Assembly: GCA_024235875.1 (NCBI GenBank) | Contig: JACKLP010000006.1 | Span: 1-64,000, forward strand | DNA length: 64,000 nucleotides | DNA from: Burkholderiaceae bacterium | GTDB taxonomy: Bacteria; Pseudomonadota; Gammaproteobacteria; Burkholderiales; Burkholderiaceae_E | Direction of reading: 5' to 3' | In this document: positions 26,121-35,173 of the stretch, in pieces | Numbering within the stretch: the stretch's first letter is position 1 | Layout: each line of letters opens with the position of its first letter | Made by a program: the position numbers and the translations under genes | The notes under the pieces: generated by a model | The model's input: only the letters and a program-made list of their open reading frames with translations | What the model was told of the DNA's origin: nothing | Database searches by the model: none

Positions 26121-26632
26121 CGCGTGACTCCTTCGCCGATCGCGACCACCGGACCGGTTCCGGCCGGCCGCAGGACCGCCTCGATGGCGTCGACGATCGC
26201 GTGGTAGCCGGTACATCGGCAGTAGTTGCCGGAGATCAGCTCGCGGATCTCGCCGCGATCGGCATTCGGATGATGGCGAACGATGTGCAGCGCGGTCAGC
26301 AGCATGCCGCTGGAACAGTAGCCGCACTGGAACGCGTTGTGCTCGAGGAAGGCCTGTTGCAGGGCAGCCAGTTCGCCCCCGTCCGAGAGGCCCTCGATGG
26401 TCTCGATGCGGCGGCCGTCGGCCTGTGCCGCCAGCATCAGGCAGCCGCGCACGACATCGCCGTCGACCAGCACCTGGCAGGCACCGCACACGCCGTGCTC
26501 GCAACCCAGGTGTGATCCGGTCAGCCCCAGGTCCTCGCGCAGGAAGTCGACCAGGTGCTGGCGCGCGGGCACCTCGCGCTCGAGTGTCTGGCCGTTGACC
26601 GTTGCGCTGATCCTCACCTTCGCATCACTCAT
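26117..26632 (-). CDS. Molybdenum hydroxylase [2Fe-2S] small subunit (CoxS-like)
   Basis: 171 residues. The plant-type ferredoxin cluster is bound by CEHGVCGAC plus a downstream Cys, and the second cluster by CGYCSSGM and CRCTGY. It passes electrons from the Mo site to FAD in the medium subunit. ATGA overlaps join it to both neighbours, so the three subunits are made in tight order: FAD subunit, FeS subunit, Mo subunit. Confidence 0.95.
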   Translation of the reverse strand: MSDAKVRISATVNGQTLEREVPARQHLVDFLREDLGLTGSHLGCEHGVCGACQVLVDGDVVRGCLMLAAQADGRRIETIEGLSDGGELAALQQAFLEHNAFQCGYCSSGMLLTALHIVRHHPNADRGEIRELISGNYCRCTGYHAIVDAIEAVLRPAGTGPVVAIGEGVTR

Positions 26633-27489
26633 TGGGTTCCTCCGATGGCACCGAGACAGCGCCCCAACAGCACACGCGCGAGATGCATCTTGGTGGCGGC
26701 ATCGGCATGCAGGTCGTCGCCGGGCGAAAGGTCGGTCTCCAGCGCGGCCTGGGCGGCCCGGGTCGCCTCGGCATCGGGCATCGCGCCCTGGAGCGCCGCC
26801 ATTGCCGCGCGCGCGAGAATGGGGCGGTCACCGACCGAAAGGAATGCCATGCGCGCGGCACCGATTCGATCGCCGTCGAACCGGAATTGCGCCGCGAGCC
26901 CCACCATCGCGAAATCGCCGCGTCGGCGCGACAACTCGCTGAAATGCGCCCGTTCGTCGGCGCCGATGGCCGGGAACTCGACGGCGACCAGGATCTCGTC
27001 GGCCGCGCGCGCCGTGGTGTAGAGCCCCTGGAAGTAGTCGGACGCGGCGATCCCGCGCTCGCCACCAGGGCCGCGGACCAGGATCGTGGCATCGAGCGCC
27101 AGCGCGACGGCCGGATACTCGGCTGCCGGGTCGGCGAGCGCCAGGCTGCCGCCGATCGTTCCGACGTTGCGGATGGCCAGATGCGCCACATGCGGGACCG
27201 CCTGCGCGAGCAAGGGCACGGCTTCGGCGATCAAGGGCGAGCGGCCGAGCGCCGCATGCGTGGCCAGCGCACCGACCCGGATGCGATCACCCCGGCGTTC
27301 GATCGCGTCGAGCCCGGCGATGCCGGAGATGTCGATCACGCAATCGGGTGCCGCCACGCGCAGGTTGAGCATCGGCACGAGACTCTGTCCGCCCGCCAGG
27401 ATCTGCGCCCCGTCGCCGCAGCGCACCAGGTGCGCGATCGCGTCCTCGATCGAAGTCGCGCGGACGTACTCGAAATTCGGTGCCTTCAT
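26629..27489 (-). CDS. Molybdenum hydroxylase FAD-binding medium subunit (CoxM-like)
   Basis: 286 residues. FAD motifs are AGGQSLVPMLNLR (residues about 33-45) and RNVGTIGGSLALADPAAEYP; the C-terminal third is the CO-dehydrogenase flavoprotein domain. It accepts electrons from the FeS subunit and hands them to a quinone or other acceptor. GAGGTGA precedes the ATG at 27489. It starts 34 bp after the ABC ATPase gene, so transport and oxidation genes are probably one transcript. Confidence 0.94.
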   Translation of the reverse strand: MKAPNFEYVRATSIEDAIAHLVRCGDGAQILAGGQSLVPMLNLRVAAPDCVIDISGIAGLDAIERRGDRIRVGALATHAALGRSPLIAEAVPLLAQAVPHVAHLAIRNVGTIGGSLALADPAAEYPAVALALDATILVRGPGGERGIAASDYFQGLYTTARAADEILVAVEFPAIGADERAHFSELSRRRGDFAMVGLAAQFRFDGDRIGAARMAFLSVGDRPILARAAMAALQGAMPDAEATRAAQAALETDLSPGDDLHADAATKMHLARVLLGRCLGAIGGTQ

Positions 27490-27523
27490 CGTTCACCTCG
27501 CCAAGTGGCCACGCCGGCGCCGT

Positions 27524-28258
27524 TCAGGCCGACATGCCCAGATAGAAGCTCTTGACCAGCTCGTTGGACTCCAGCGTATCGACGTCGCCCTGATAGACGA
27601 TCTCGCCATGCACGATGATGTAGCCGTAGTCGGCGATCCGCATCGCCTGGTGGAATGTCTGCTCGGCCATCAGGACGGTGAGCTGATACTGCTCCTTGAG
27701 CTCTTTGATCTTGGTGATCGTCTGCGATACGAGCAGGGGCGAGAGCCCCACCGAGGGCTCGTCGACAAGCAACAACCTGGGCGCCGACATCAGCGCGCGC
27801 GCGATCGCAAGCATCTGTTGCTGACCACCGGACATCGAACCGGCGAGCTGACGTCGACGCTCGGCCAGCAAGGGGAAGGCCTCGAATGCGAAGGCCAGAT
27901 TGCTCGAGATGCCGTGGCGCGCGCCGGGCCGGTAGGCACCGAGCAGCAGGTTCTCCTCGACCGTCGACTTCGGGAACAGGTGACGACCCTCGGGCACCAG
28001 TGCGACGCCGAGATTGACGATTTCCTCGGTGCGCATCTGGGTGAGGTCGTGCCGCGTTCCGTCGATCTCGAGCACGATGCTGCCGGCATCGGGCCTGACC
28101 ATGCCCATCACGCACTTCATCAGCGTGCTCTTGCCGTTGCCGTTGGTACCGAGCAGCGCGATGGTCTGGCCCTGCTCGAGCTCGATCGATACGCCATGCA
28201 GCGCCCGGACCGCGCCGTAGCCGGCGCTGACGTCCTTCACATGAAGACTAATCGCCAA
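27524..28258 (-). CDS. Branched-chain-type ABC transporter ATP-binding protein (LivF-like)
   Basis: 244 residues from a TTG at 28258. Walker A is GTNGNGKST, the ABC signature is MSGGQQQM and Walker B is LLLVDEPSVGL. The start overlaps the LivG-like gene end by 11 bp, and GAGGG lies upstream at a suitable distance. It is one of two ATPases powering the importer encoded just upstream. Confidence 0.93.
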   Translation of the reverse strand: MAISLHVKDVSAGYGAVRALHGVSIELEQGQTIALLGTNGNGKSTLMKCVMGMVRPDAGSIVLEIDGTRHDLTQMRTEEIVNLGVALVPEGRHLFPKSTVEENLLLGAYRPGARHGISSNLAFAFEAFPLLAERRRQLAGSMSGGQQQMLAIARALMSAPRLLLVDEPSVGLSPLLVSQTITKIKELKEQYQLTVLMAEQTFHQAMRIADYGYIIVHGEIVYQGDVDTLESNELVKSFYLGMSA

Positions 28259-28964
28259 GGTAGGCCCTCTGCACTTCGGGGTTGTTGAAGATCTCCTGGG
28301 GAGTGCCCTCGCAAATGATCTGGCCCGCGTCGAGGCAGATCACGCGTTGCGAGAACTTCATCACCGCCTGCATGATGTGCTCGATCATGATGATCGTGAT
28401 GCCGAGCGAGTTGAGCTCGAACAGGATCTCGAGGACCTCGTCGACCTCGGCGCCCGCGAGGCCGGCCATGGCCTCGTCCGAGATCAGCAACTTGGGCCGC
28501 GCGGCCATGGCGCGCGCAAGCTCCATCTTGCGCAACTCCACCTGAGAGAGCTGGCTGGAGAGCATGTCGCTCTTCGCGGCCAGTCCCATCTGCTCGAGGA
28601 TGCGTCCGGCCTCCTTGCGCGCGCTCGAACCGCTCATGCCGCCGACGTAGGCAAGCGGCACCAACAGGTTGTCTTCGACGGTCATCGATCGGAACGGCTG
28701 CGGGATCTGGAAACTGCGCGAGATCCCCAGGCGGGTGCGCTGGTGGGCGGACCTGCGGGAGATCTCACTGCCATTGAAGCGGATCGAACCGCCGTCGTTG
28801 AACAAGGCACCCGAGATGCAGTTGATCAGCGTGGTCTTGCCCGACCCATTGGGCCCGATCAGCCCCAGCCGCTCGCCCGGCGCCACCGACAGCGTCACGT
28901 CGGACAGCGCCGTGAACCCGCCGAAGTTCTTGCCGACACCGCTTACTTCGAGGATCGCTTCCAT
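28248..28964 (-). CDS. Branched-chain-type ABC transporter ATP-binding protein (LivG-like)
   Basis: 238 residues. Walker A is GPNGSGKTT. The signature region reads SQLSQVELRKMELARAMA, a LivG variant of LSGGQ (LSQVE), which departs from the usual LSYG. Walker B is KLLISDEAMAGL, where the usual DEP is DEA. These changes lie in functional motifs but resemble other catabolic-cluster importers. The start at 28964 overlaps the LivM-like gene by 22 bp. Confidence 0.92.
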   Translation of the reverse strand: MEAILEVSGVGKNFGGFTALSDVTLSVAPGERLGLIGPNGSGKTTLINCISGALFNDGGSIRFNGSEISRRSAHQRTRLGISRSFQIPQPFRSMTVEDNLLVPLAYVGGMSGSSARKEAGRILEQMGLAAKSDMLSSQLSQVELRKMELARAMAARPKLLISDEAMAGLAGAEVDEVLEILFELNSLGITIIMIEHIMQAVMKFSQRVICLDAGQIICEGTPQEIFNNPEVQRAYLGD

Positions 28965-29899
28965 GCCTTCACCCACCCGAGGATTCCGTCCGGAGCGATC
29001 ACGACGAACAGCACGAGCAGCACGCCGACCACCAGAACATTGAGTTCGCTGGAGATCGTCACCGTGACGATCTGTTGCAGCGTGCCAAGCAGCAGTGCGC
29101 CGATGACCGGTCCCGCCCAGTGCCCGATGCCGCCGACGATCGGCATCGCGAGCGTGGTCACCGCGTAGCTCAGGTTGAAGCTCGATGCCGGCTCGATGAA
29201 GCTCAGGTACATCGGCATCGGCGCGCCGCCAGCGCCGAGCAGCGCACCCGAGACGGTGCACGCGATCAGCTTCAGGCGAAGCGTGGGCACGCCGGAGCAC
29301 TCGGCCGCGACCTCGGAGTCGCGCAGGGCGCGCAGCCCCTGGCCGATCGGCGAGTTTTGCAGGTAGCGCGAGATCGCCACCGAGACCACGGCCATCAGCG
29401 CCATCACCGCGAACAGCATCCGCACATAGGTCTCGAAGCCCAGGCTCGCGGGCGGGCGCGAGAGCTGCAGGCCGGTGGCGCCCCCCACGAATCGCCAGTT
29501 CAGGACCACGGTCTCGAGAATGAAGATCACCGCCACCGTCGCGATCGAGAAGAAGATTCCACGCAGGCGCAGCGTCAGCAGCCCGACACACAGGCCCAAC
29601 AGGCCCGACATCGCAGCACCGGCAAGAATCTGTACCAATAGCGGCGCCCCCAGCGCCTTGAACACGACGAGCGCCGAATAGGCGCCAAGCGCGATGAATG
29701 CCGGCACCCCGAAATTCACATAGCCCGCATACCCGCCGAGAATGTTCCAGGCACTCGCCAGCACCACGTACTGGAGCACGACGAAGCCGGCGAAGAACAC
29801 GTATTCGTTGATGTCGACATAGGCGCCACCCACCAGGACCAGCAAGGCCCCGGCCGCGCAGGCCCAGAAGGCGCCGTTCGAAAGTCGCTTTTCTCTCAT
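28943..29899 (-). CDS. Branched-chain-type ABC transporter permease (LivM-like)
   Basis: 318 residues with eight to nine membrane helices. The family blocks ILGGYAGYVNFGVPAFIALGAY and GQGLRALRDSEVAAECSGV (EAA-like coupling loop) are clear. AGGTGA precedes the ATG at 29899. It pairs with the LivH-like permease 7 bp upstream to form the transmembrane channel. Confidence 0.93.
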   Translation of the reverse strand: MREKRLSNGAFWACAAGALLVLVGGAYVDINEYVFFAGFVVLQYVVLASAWNILGGYAGYVNFGVPAFIALGAYSALVVFKALGAPLLVQILAGAAMSGLLGLCVGLLTLRLRGIFFSIATVAVIFILETVVLNWRFVGGATGLQLSRPPASLGFETYVRMLFAVMALMAVVSVAISRYLQNSPIGQGLRALRDSEVAAECSGVPTLRLKLIACTVSGALLGAGGAPMPMYLSFIEPASSFNLSYAVTTLAMPIVGGIGHWAGPVIGALLLGTLQQIVTVTISSELNVLVVGVLLVLFVVIAPDGILGWVKAWKRSSK

Positions 29900-29906
29900 C
29901 GCGTCG

Positions 29907-30788
29907 TCACCTGCCGAAAAGACCTTGCGGCCGGATGCCGAGCACCAGCAGCAACAGACCGAAAGAAACCGCCGGCGCCCAGGACGCCCCGAAGAGCATC
30001 TGGACCACGGACTCGGTCACGCCCAGGATCAGCCCGGCGGCGACCGTGCCGCTCATGCTGCCCAGCCCCGCGAGCACGACGACGCAGAAGGTGCGCCCGA
30101 TGTAGAGCCGATCGAGCGAAGGCTCGACCGGCCCGACCACGATCAGGACCGCGCCCGCGATCGCATTGACCGCCGTCGCGATGCCGAACGCGAGCTGCTT
30201 GACCCGGACCGGGTTCGCCCCCATGAGTCTCAGCGCGGCCTCGTCCTGCCCGACTGCCTTGATCGCGCGTCCGATGAAGGTTCGCGAGAAGAACGCGGTG
30301 AGACCGATCGCCAGCACGATGGCCGCGCCGAAGGCGGCCAGCAGGCGATACGGAATGCGGTAGTCGTAGTTGTCGAACTCGAGGCTCTCGCCGATGTAGG
30401 CCGCCTCGACCCCGCGCTGATCGGCACCGAAGCCGAGGATCAGCGCCACCTCGATGATGAAGGCAAGGCCGAAGAAGAAGGCCAGCCCGCGCACGCCGGC
30501 ATCGGTTCCGCGCTTTTCGAAGGTCTCGTAGTAGAAGCGATAGATCGCCACCCCGAGAAAGAAGAACGGAATCGTGAGCACCACGCCGGCGACGATCGGG
30601 TCCAGCCCCATGCCGCCGAGCAGGTAGGCACCATAGGCGCCGAGCACCAGCACCGCGGGATGCGCGACATGCGGAATGTCGAGCAGCCCGAACGCGACCG
30701 AAAGCCCGAGGCTGACCGCCGCGTAGAAGCAACCGAGCAGCACGCCGAAGATCACTGCCTCGAAGAGCAGATCGAACGTGAAGACCAT
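29907..30788 (-). CDS. Branched-chain-type ABC transporter permease (LivH-like)
   Basis: 293 residues with about eight helices. The coupling loop GRAIKAVGQDEAALRLMGAN and the conserved LAGLGSMSGTVAAGLILG near the C-terminus are typical. It is separated from the substrate-binding-protein gene by 154 bp containing two strong hairpins, which may lower its expression relative to the binding protein. Confidence 0.93.
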   Translation of the reverse strand: MVFTFDLLFEAVIFGVLLGCFYAAVSLGLSVAFGLLDIPHVAHPAVLVLGAYGAYLLGGMGLDPIVAGVVLTIPFFFLGVAIYRFYYETFEKRGTDAGVRGLAFFFGLAFIIEVALILGFGADQRGVEAAYIGESLEFDNYDYRIPYRLLAAFGAAIVLAIGLTAFFSRTFIGRAIKAVGQDEAALRLMGANPVRVKQLAFGIATAVNAIAGAVLIVVGPVEPSLDRLYIGRTFCVVVLAGLGSMSGTVAAGLILGVTESVVQMLFGASWAPAVSFGLLLLVLGIRPQGLFGR

Positions 30789-30818
30789 GACGGGATCCGG
30801 AAAGGACGGGTGACGAAT

Positions 30819-30843
30819 GGGCCCGTTCGGGCGGAACGGGCCC
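30819..30843 (-). terminator. Hairpin just upstream of the LivH-like gene (no T tract)
   Basis: GGGCCCGTTC (30819-30828) and GAACGGGCCC (30834-30843) form a perfect 10-bp stem with a 5-nt loop. No U tract follows in either direction, so this is more likely an mRNA-stabilising or processing structure than a terminator. It is the second of two stems in the gap between binding protein and permease. Confidence 0.5.
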
Positions 30844-30907
30844 GGGCAATGCCGACGCCAGCGCCAACCGGCTCGAGCTCGCCGGCGTGCACACCACTGG
30901 CAAGGAC

Positions 30908-30930
30908 GCCGCCCCGAACCTCGGGGCGGC
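30908..30930 (-). terminator. Hairpin just after the substrate-binding-protein gene (no T tract)
   Basis: GCCGCCCCGA (30908-30917) and TCGGGGCGGC (30921-30930) form a 10-bp GC-rich stem with a 3-nt loop, 12 bp after the stop at 30943. Stems here commonly protect the 3' end of the abundant binding-protein message and reduce read-through into the permease genes. That role is inferred. Confidence 0.6.
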
Positions 30931-30942
30931 GCGTTCGCCCGT

Positions 30943-32196
30943 CTACTTGGCCTTGCGGGCCTTGTCGTACGGGGTGATCACGGTACCGGTGGCATCGCCC
31001 GCCGGGTGGATGATCACCTGTTTGCCGGGCTGGCGGAACTGTTCCAGGTCCTTGTTCTTGATGTTGCGGAACTGCATGGTGACCAGCCGCTGGTTGGCAC
31101 GCTCGCCGTCGGCGGTGAACCGGATCGGACCGACGATGGTCTTCATCTCGTTCTTGTGCAGGTAGTCGGCCAGCTTGCGGTCATCGATGCTGTTGGTCGC
31201 CTTGATCGCCTGCTCGAGCATCTGGCCGATCGCGTAGTTGAACGGCGGCAGGTAGTAGCCCAGCGGATCGACCTTGGCAGCCTTGGCCTTCACCGCATAG
31301 CGCTTGAGGAACTCCTCGATGCCCTCGAACTTCATGCCCGGCACGTAGCTGTGGTAGTTGACGATGCCGTTGAGCAGGCTGCCCAGGTTCACCGCGATCG
31401 GCGTGAACTGCAAGCCGACCATGGCGCCGCCGAAGATCTGGACCTGCTTGCCCAGGCCGATCTCGTTGGCAGCACGCACGATCGCGACCGAGTCGTTCGG
31501 GTACGAGGCCACGAACACGATGTCGGGCTTGGCGGCGCGAATCGAGCGGATCAGCGACGAGAAATCGGTGGTCGCCGGCGGATAGTTCTGGTCGAAGACG
31601 ATCTTCAGGCCCTTGCCCTTGACGATCTTGCGGGCCCCGTTGGCGAGGTTCTGCGAGAACTCCTGGTCGGCGGCCAGGAAGGCGATCGTCTTGGCGCCGG
31701 CCTTCAGTCCGGCCTCCATGAAGCCTGCGGACCAGCCATCGGCGTCGGCCCAGGGCGCGTTGTTGAACCACATGTCGTGCTTGACCTTGTGATTCACCTG
31801 GAACGAGAAATTGCCCATCAGGAGTTTGCCGCGCTGCTTGACCAGCGGCATGATCGGCGCCGTCGGGACCGTCGCATAGGGCGCGATCAGCAGGTCGACC
31901 TTGTCGACGTCGAGCAGCTTCGTGTAGATCCCCGGGGTGTTGGCCGGATTCGACTGGTCGTCATAGGCGGTCAATTCGACCTTGCGCCCCAACAGGCCGC
32001 CCTTGGCGTTGACATCGTCGACCCACATGTTCAGCGCGACGAGCGCGGCCTTGCCGCCGCCGCCCAGCGCGCCGGTCTGCGGCATGCTCATGCCGATCTT
32101 GATCGGATCCGCTGCCTGCGCGGGGCCGGCGAACAGGCTCGCCGCGAGCAACGCGGCACCGGCAACGCCGAAAGCCTTGCGTCGGGTCGTGTACAT
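30943..32196 (-). CDS. ABC transporter substrate-binding protein (branched-chain/aromatic type)
   Basis: 417 residues. A signal peptide (basic start MYTTRRK, hydrophobic core, cleavage after GPAQA) targets it to the periplasm. The mature protein starts DPIKIGMSMPQTGALGGGG and has the two-lobed Peripla_BP_6 fold. AAGGAGGAG precedes the ATG at 32196. It captures the substrate for the LivHMGF-type importer; members of this branch bind amino acids, amides or aromatic acids. An inverted repeat CCAGGG/CCCTGG lies upstream at 32240-32254. Confidence 0.93.
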   Translation of the reverse strand: MYTTRRKAFGVAGAALLAASLFAGPAQAADPIKIGMSMPQTGALGGGGKAALVALNMWVDDVNAKGGLLGRKVELTAYDDQSNPANTPGIYTKLLDVDKVDLLIAPYATVPTAPIMPLVKQRGKLLMGNFSFQVNHKVKHDMWFNNAPWADADGWSAGFMEAGLKAGAKTIAFLAADQEFSQNLANGARKIVKGKGLKIVFDQNYPPATTDFSSLIRSIRAAKPDIVFVASYPNDSVAIVRAANEIGLGKQVQIFGGAMVGLQFTPIAVNLGSLLNGIVNYHSYVPGMKFEGIEEFLKRYAVKAKAAKVDPLGYYLPPFNYAIGQMLEQAIKATNSIDDRKLADYLHKNEMKTIVGPIRFTADGERANQRLVTMQFRNIKNKDLEQFRQPGKQVIIHPAGDATGTVITPYDKARKAK

Positions 32197-32319
32197 GGCA
32201 TCTCCTCCTTGCTGGGTCCTTGGGACCACGTCGTTAAAGCCAGGGTGTCCCTGGAAGTCTCGAGAGGCTGCCGGCGACACGCGCTGGTGAAACCATGCGC
32301 GACGCCGTGCAGCGGAAAT

Positions 32320-32784
32320 CTAGCTCACGCGAGCCATCTTCGAGTAGTCTTCGCCCCCTTCCCAGGCACCGGGGTCGGCGACGTTGGCGAAATTGAGCTC
32401 GATCATCACGCCGTTCGGATCACGCAGGAACAGCTGATAGAGCTTGGCTTCGGGCAGGTAGCGCGGCTTGAACGACACGCCGCGCGCCTTGAAACGCGCC
32501 ACGAACTCGGCCGGATCCTCGGCGAGAAACGCGATATGGTCGATCACGCCGCTCTGGTCGTCGGCGGAGTCGGGCGGCGTTCCCAGGTAGTAGTCGGAGC
32601 GATTCGGAATGTCCGAGGGCCCCATGTGCACCTGGATCGATCCCCCCGCCCCCATCCAGTAGCCGGGGAAAGGGAAATCGGGGCGCGGCATGATCTCGAA
32701 CCCGAGCACTTCCTGGTAGAAAGCCCGCGTCGCTTCCAGATCCTTTGCGCGTACGAAGAAATGGTTGATGTCGCGTATCGGCAT
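32320..32784 (-). CDS. VOC family protein of the catabolic cluster
   Basis: 154 residues, one glyoxalase/dioxygenase-type module. It starts MPIRDINHFFVRAKDLEATRAFY with a first-ligand His; DHIAFLAED carries the middle His and FLRDPNGVMIELNF the terminal Glu, so the metal triad is complete. Start at 32784 has AAGGAGA about 10 nt upstream. It lies between the flavin monooxygenase and the transporter genes, so dioxygenation or isomerisation of a pathway intermediate is plausible. Confidence 0.88.
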   Translation of the reverse strand: MPIRDINHFFVRAKDLEATRAFYQEVLGFEIMPRPDFPFPGYWMGAGGSIQVHMGPSDIPNRSDYYLGTPPDSADDQSGVIDHIAFLAEDPAEFVARFKARGVSFKPRYLPEAKLYQLFLRDPNGVMIELNFANVADPGAWEGGEDYSKMARVS

Positions 32785-32881
32785 TTCCGTCTGTCTCCTT
32801 GGGTGACCCTGTCGAGCCACGCCTTGCGCAACCTTACACCAGAACACACTGCTCGTTGGTCGGCTCGGGACTCGCGCCCGC

Positions 32882-34144
32882 TCAGAGCAACAGGCCGCCC
32901 GCGGGCTCGAGGCCCAGCGCGCTCTGCCCGTAAGCCGCCGCGTGCACGTCCCAGGTCAGGCCGATGTGCGCCGCGCCGGCGCGAATGTCGCGGAACTGTC
33001 GCTGCAAGGGCAGGTTCATGTTCAGGCCGCCGGCCCCGGCGGCCGGCATCAGTGTGTCGACCGTGCGCACGGCCAGCGTGGTCGCGAATGCAGAATTGCG
33101 ACGCCAGCGCAGCTTGGTCTCCATGCTCGGGTAGACACCGTTCCTGACCCCCTCCTCGAGTTCGCGCCAGTCGCGTCGCACGACGGTCTCGGCGAACTCC
33201 GCGCAGGCCGACGCCTCGGCGATGCGCGCCTGCACCGGCCCCAGTTCGGCCAGCCTGGCGCCGGTATAGGTGCCGGCTCGAGCGCGCATCGCCTGGGTGA
33301 ACTGCTCGACCGCGGCCGCCGCCACGCCGATCGGAATCACGCACAGCACGTAGGAGAAAGCGGCGAAGGTCGGCGTGGCGAAGATCGGATTGTCGTAGAG
33401 CTTGGCGCCGGGCACGTCGCGCCCGGCCGCGAACAACTCGGCGGAGATCGAACGGTGCTCGGGAACGAAGGTCTCGGGGACCTCGACATCGTGACTGCCG
33501 GTGGCGCACAAGCCCAGCGCCTCCCAGTTGTTCTTCTGCTCGAAGTCCTCGCGCGGAACCAGGAAGAAGCGTCGCTCGGGCGCACTGCCCGATCGTTCGG
33601 TGAGCGCGCCCACCAACATCCAGCTCGCCGCGTCGACGCCGCTGGCGAAAGGCCAATAGCCCGAGACGCGATAGCCACCGTCGACCGGCCGTGCCTTGCC
33701 GCATGGAAACGCCAGCCCCGTGGCCGCGACCGCATCCGGGTCGTCGCCCCAAACGTCTTCTTGTGCCTGCAACTCGAACTGACCGATGTTCCACGCATGC
33801 GAGGCCAGGTTGGAATAGCTCCACGCCGTCGAGGCGCAGCCCTTGGCCAGTTCGTAGACCACGTTCAAGTGTGCGTCGAGCCCGAGCTCGGAGCCGCCAA
33901 AACGCGCCGGCTGCATGATGCGCAGCAGCCCCGATTCATGCAGTTCGTCGATGGTCTCCTGGGGGCAGCGTCGCTGGCGCTCGGCCTCGGCCGCCCGCTC
34001 TGCGAGGCGCGGCGCCATCTCGCGCGCGAGGCGCCGCGCCTCGGCGGCGCTCAGACGCGGACGCTCGCGCCTCGGCGGCGGCGGCGTGGGTGGCAACGGC
34101 CTGGCGCTGCGGGCTTGCGTGGATTCCTGGGAAGCGGCTGCCAT
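32882..34144 (-). CDS. Flavin-dependent monooxygenase with acyl-CoA-dehydrogenase fold (HsaA/HpaB-C2-like)
   Basis: 420 residues from the ATG at 34144, preceded by GAGGAGAG. An alternative ATG five codons upstream lacks a ribosome site. After a Pro/Arg-rich N-terminal tail, the acyl-CoA-dehydrogenase fold is seen: LLRIMQPARFGGSELGLDAHLNVVYELAKGCASTAW, then FASGVDAASWMLVG, and a C-terminal helical domain with RDIRAGAAHIGLTWD. The catalytic Glu of true dehydrogenases is not evident. This class D type oxidises phenols and related compounds with reduced flavin from a partner reductase, which is not in the window. Confidence 0.87.
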   Translation of the reverse strand: MAAASQESTQARSARPLPPTPPPPRRERPRLSAAEARRLAREMAPRLAERAAEAERQRRCPQETIDELHESGLLRIMQPARFGGSELGLDAHLNVVYELAKGCASTAWSYSNLASHAWNIGQFELQAQEDVWGDDPDAVAATGLAFPCGKARPVDGGYRVSGYWPFASGVDAASWMLVGALTERSGSAPERRFFLVPREDFEQKNNWEALGLCATGSHDVEVPETFVPEHRSISAELFAAGRDVPGAKLYDNPIFATPTFAAFSYVLCVIPIGVAAAAVEQFTQAMRARAGTYTGARLAELGPVQARIAEASACAEFAETVVRRDWRELEEGVRNGVYPSMETKLRWRRNSAFATTLAVRTVDTLMPAAGAGGLNMNLPLQRQFRDIRAGAAHIGLTWDVHAAAYGQSALGLEPAGGLLL

Positions 34145-34192
34145 TTGCGCTCTCCTCATGCTGGGACGATGCGGACCGGGGCCCGCGAACCG

Positions 34193-35113
34193 TCAACCGT
34201 TGATCTTTAGATAAATAGCGTACAACGAGGTGGTGCCACAAATGAAGAGGCGGTTTCGTCGGGCACCGCCAAAAGTGACATTGGACACCATCTCCGGAAC
34301 GCGAACCCGCCCGATCAGGCGAGCGTCGGGGCTGTAGACCTGCACGCCCTCGGCGGATCCGGCCCAGATCCGATCGTCGGCATCGATGCGAAAGCCATCG
34401 AAGAAACCGGCCGGGCACTCGGCGAAGATCCGTGATTCGCCCAGCGTACGGCCATCGGGGTTCACCGCGATCCGGCGAATGTGGCGCGGGCGATCGGGCC
34501 CCTCGGTGAAACCGCTGTCGACCACGAACAAGTTGCGTTCGTCGCACGAGAACGCGAGTCCGTTGGGATGATCGAAATCGTCGGCCACGCGCGAGACTTC
34601 GCCACTGTCCGGATCGATCCGGTAGACGTGGCAGCCATCCTGCTCGCGCGTGTCGCGCGCGCCCTCGTAGTCGGCGATGATGCCGTAGTCGGGGTCGGTG
34701 AACCAGATCGAGCCATCGCGCTTGACGACGATGTCATTGGGTGAGTTCAGGCGCGCACCGCGATAGCGATCGGCCAGCACCGTGATCCGACCGTCGTGCT
34801 CGGTGCGCGTGACGCGGCGGTTGAGGTGCTCGCAGCTCACGAGCCGACCCTCGCGATCGACGGTGTTGCCGTTGGCAAACCCGGAAGGGCTGCGAAACAC
34901 CGACACCGAGCCGTCGGTGTCGTCATAGCGCATGATGCGATCGTTGGGCAGGTCGGACCACAACAGGTAGCGCCCGCCACCGAACCACGCGGGCCCCTCG
35001 GCCCAGCGGCAACCCGTCCAGAGCCGCTCCAGGCGCGCGTGCCCGACGAAGCAGGCGCCGAACTCGGGCTCGATGACCTCGAAGCCGCCGCCTTCGATCT
35101 CTCCGTAGAACAT
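34193..35113 (-). CDS. SMP-30/gluconolactonase/LRE family lactonase
   Basis: 306 residues, six-bladed beta-propeller. Metal ligands fall in WAEGPAWF (Glu), RLNSPNDIVV (Asn) and DGFRIDADDRIW (Asp). The family opens sugar or other lactones using a divalent metal. GAGGAGAC precedes the ATG at 35113. It is the first gene of the long minus-strand cluster; a promoter-proximal palindrome lies 60 bp upstream of the start. Confidence 0.92.
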   Translation of the reverse strand: MFYGEIEGGGFEVIEPEFGACFVGHARLERLWTGCRWAEGPAWFGGGRYLLWSDLPNDRIMRYDDTDGSVSVFRSPSGFANGNTVDREGRLVSCEHLNRRVTRTEHDGRITVLADRYRGARLNSPNDIVVKRDGSIWFTDPDYGIIADYEGARDTREQDGCHVYRIDPDSGEVSRVADDFDHPNGLAFSCDERNLFVVDSGFTEGPDRPRHIRRIAVNPDGRTLGESRIFAECPAGFFDGFRIDADDRIWAGSAEGVQVYSPDARLIGRVRVPEMVSNVTFGGARRNRLFICGTTSLYAIYLKING

Positions 35114-35173
35114 GGCTGTCTCCTCGCCGCGTGACCCAAGCGCACGCCGACGCTCGCCGCAAAGCGATCTTCT

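Noticed and set aside
23457..26207. Plus-strand open frame of 916 codons opposite the molybdenum hydroxylase and TetR genes
   Set aside because: Antisense to three clear genes; repetitive His/Arg/Asp-rich translation is a GC artefact.
30817..33147. Plus-strand open frame of 776 codons opposite the substrate-binding protein, VOC and monooxygenase genes
   Set aside because: Spans several intergenic gaps of the real minus-strand genes and has no recognisable domain.
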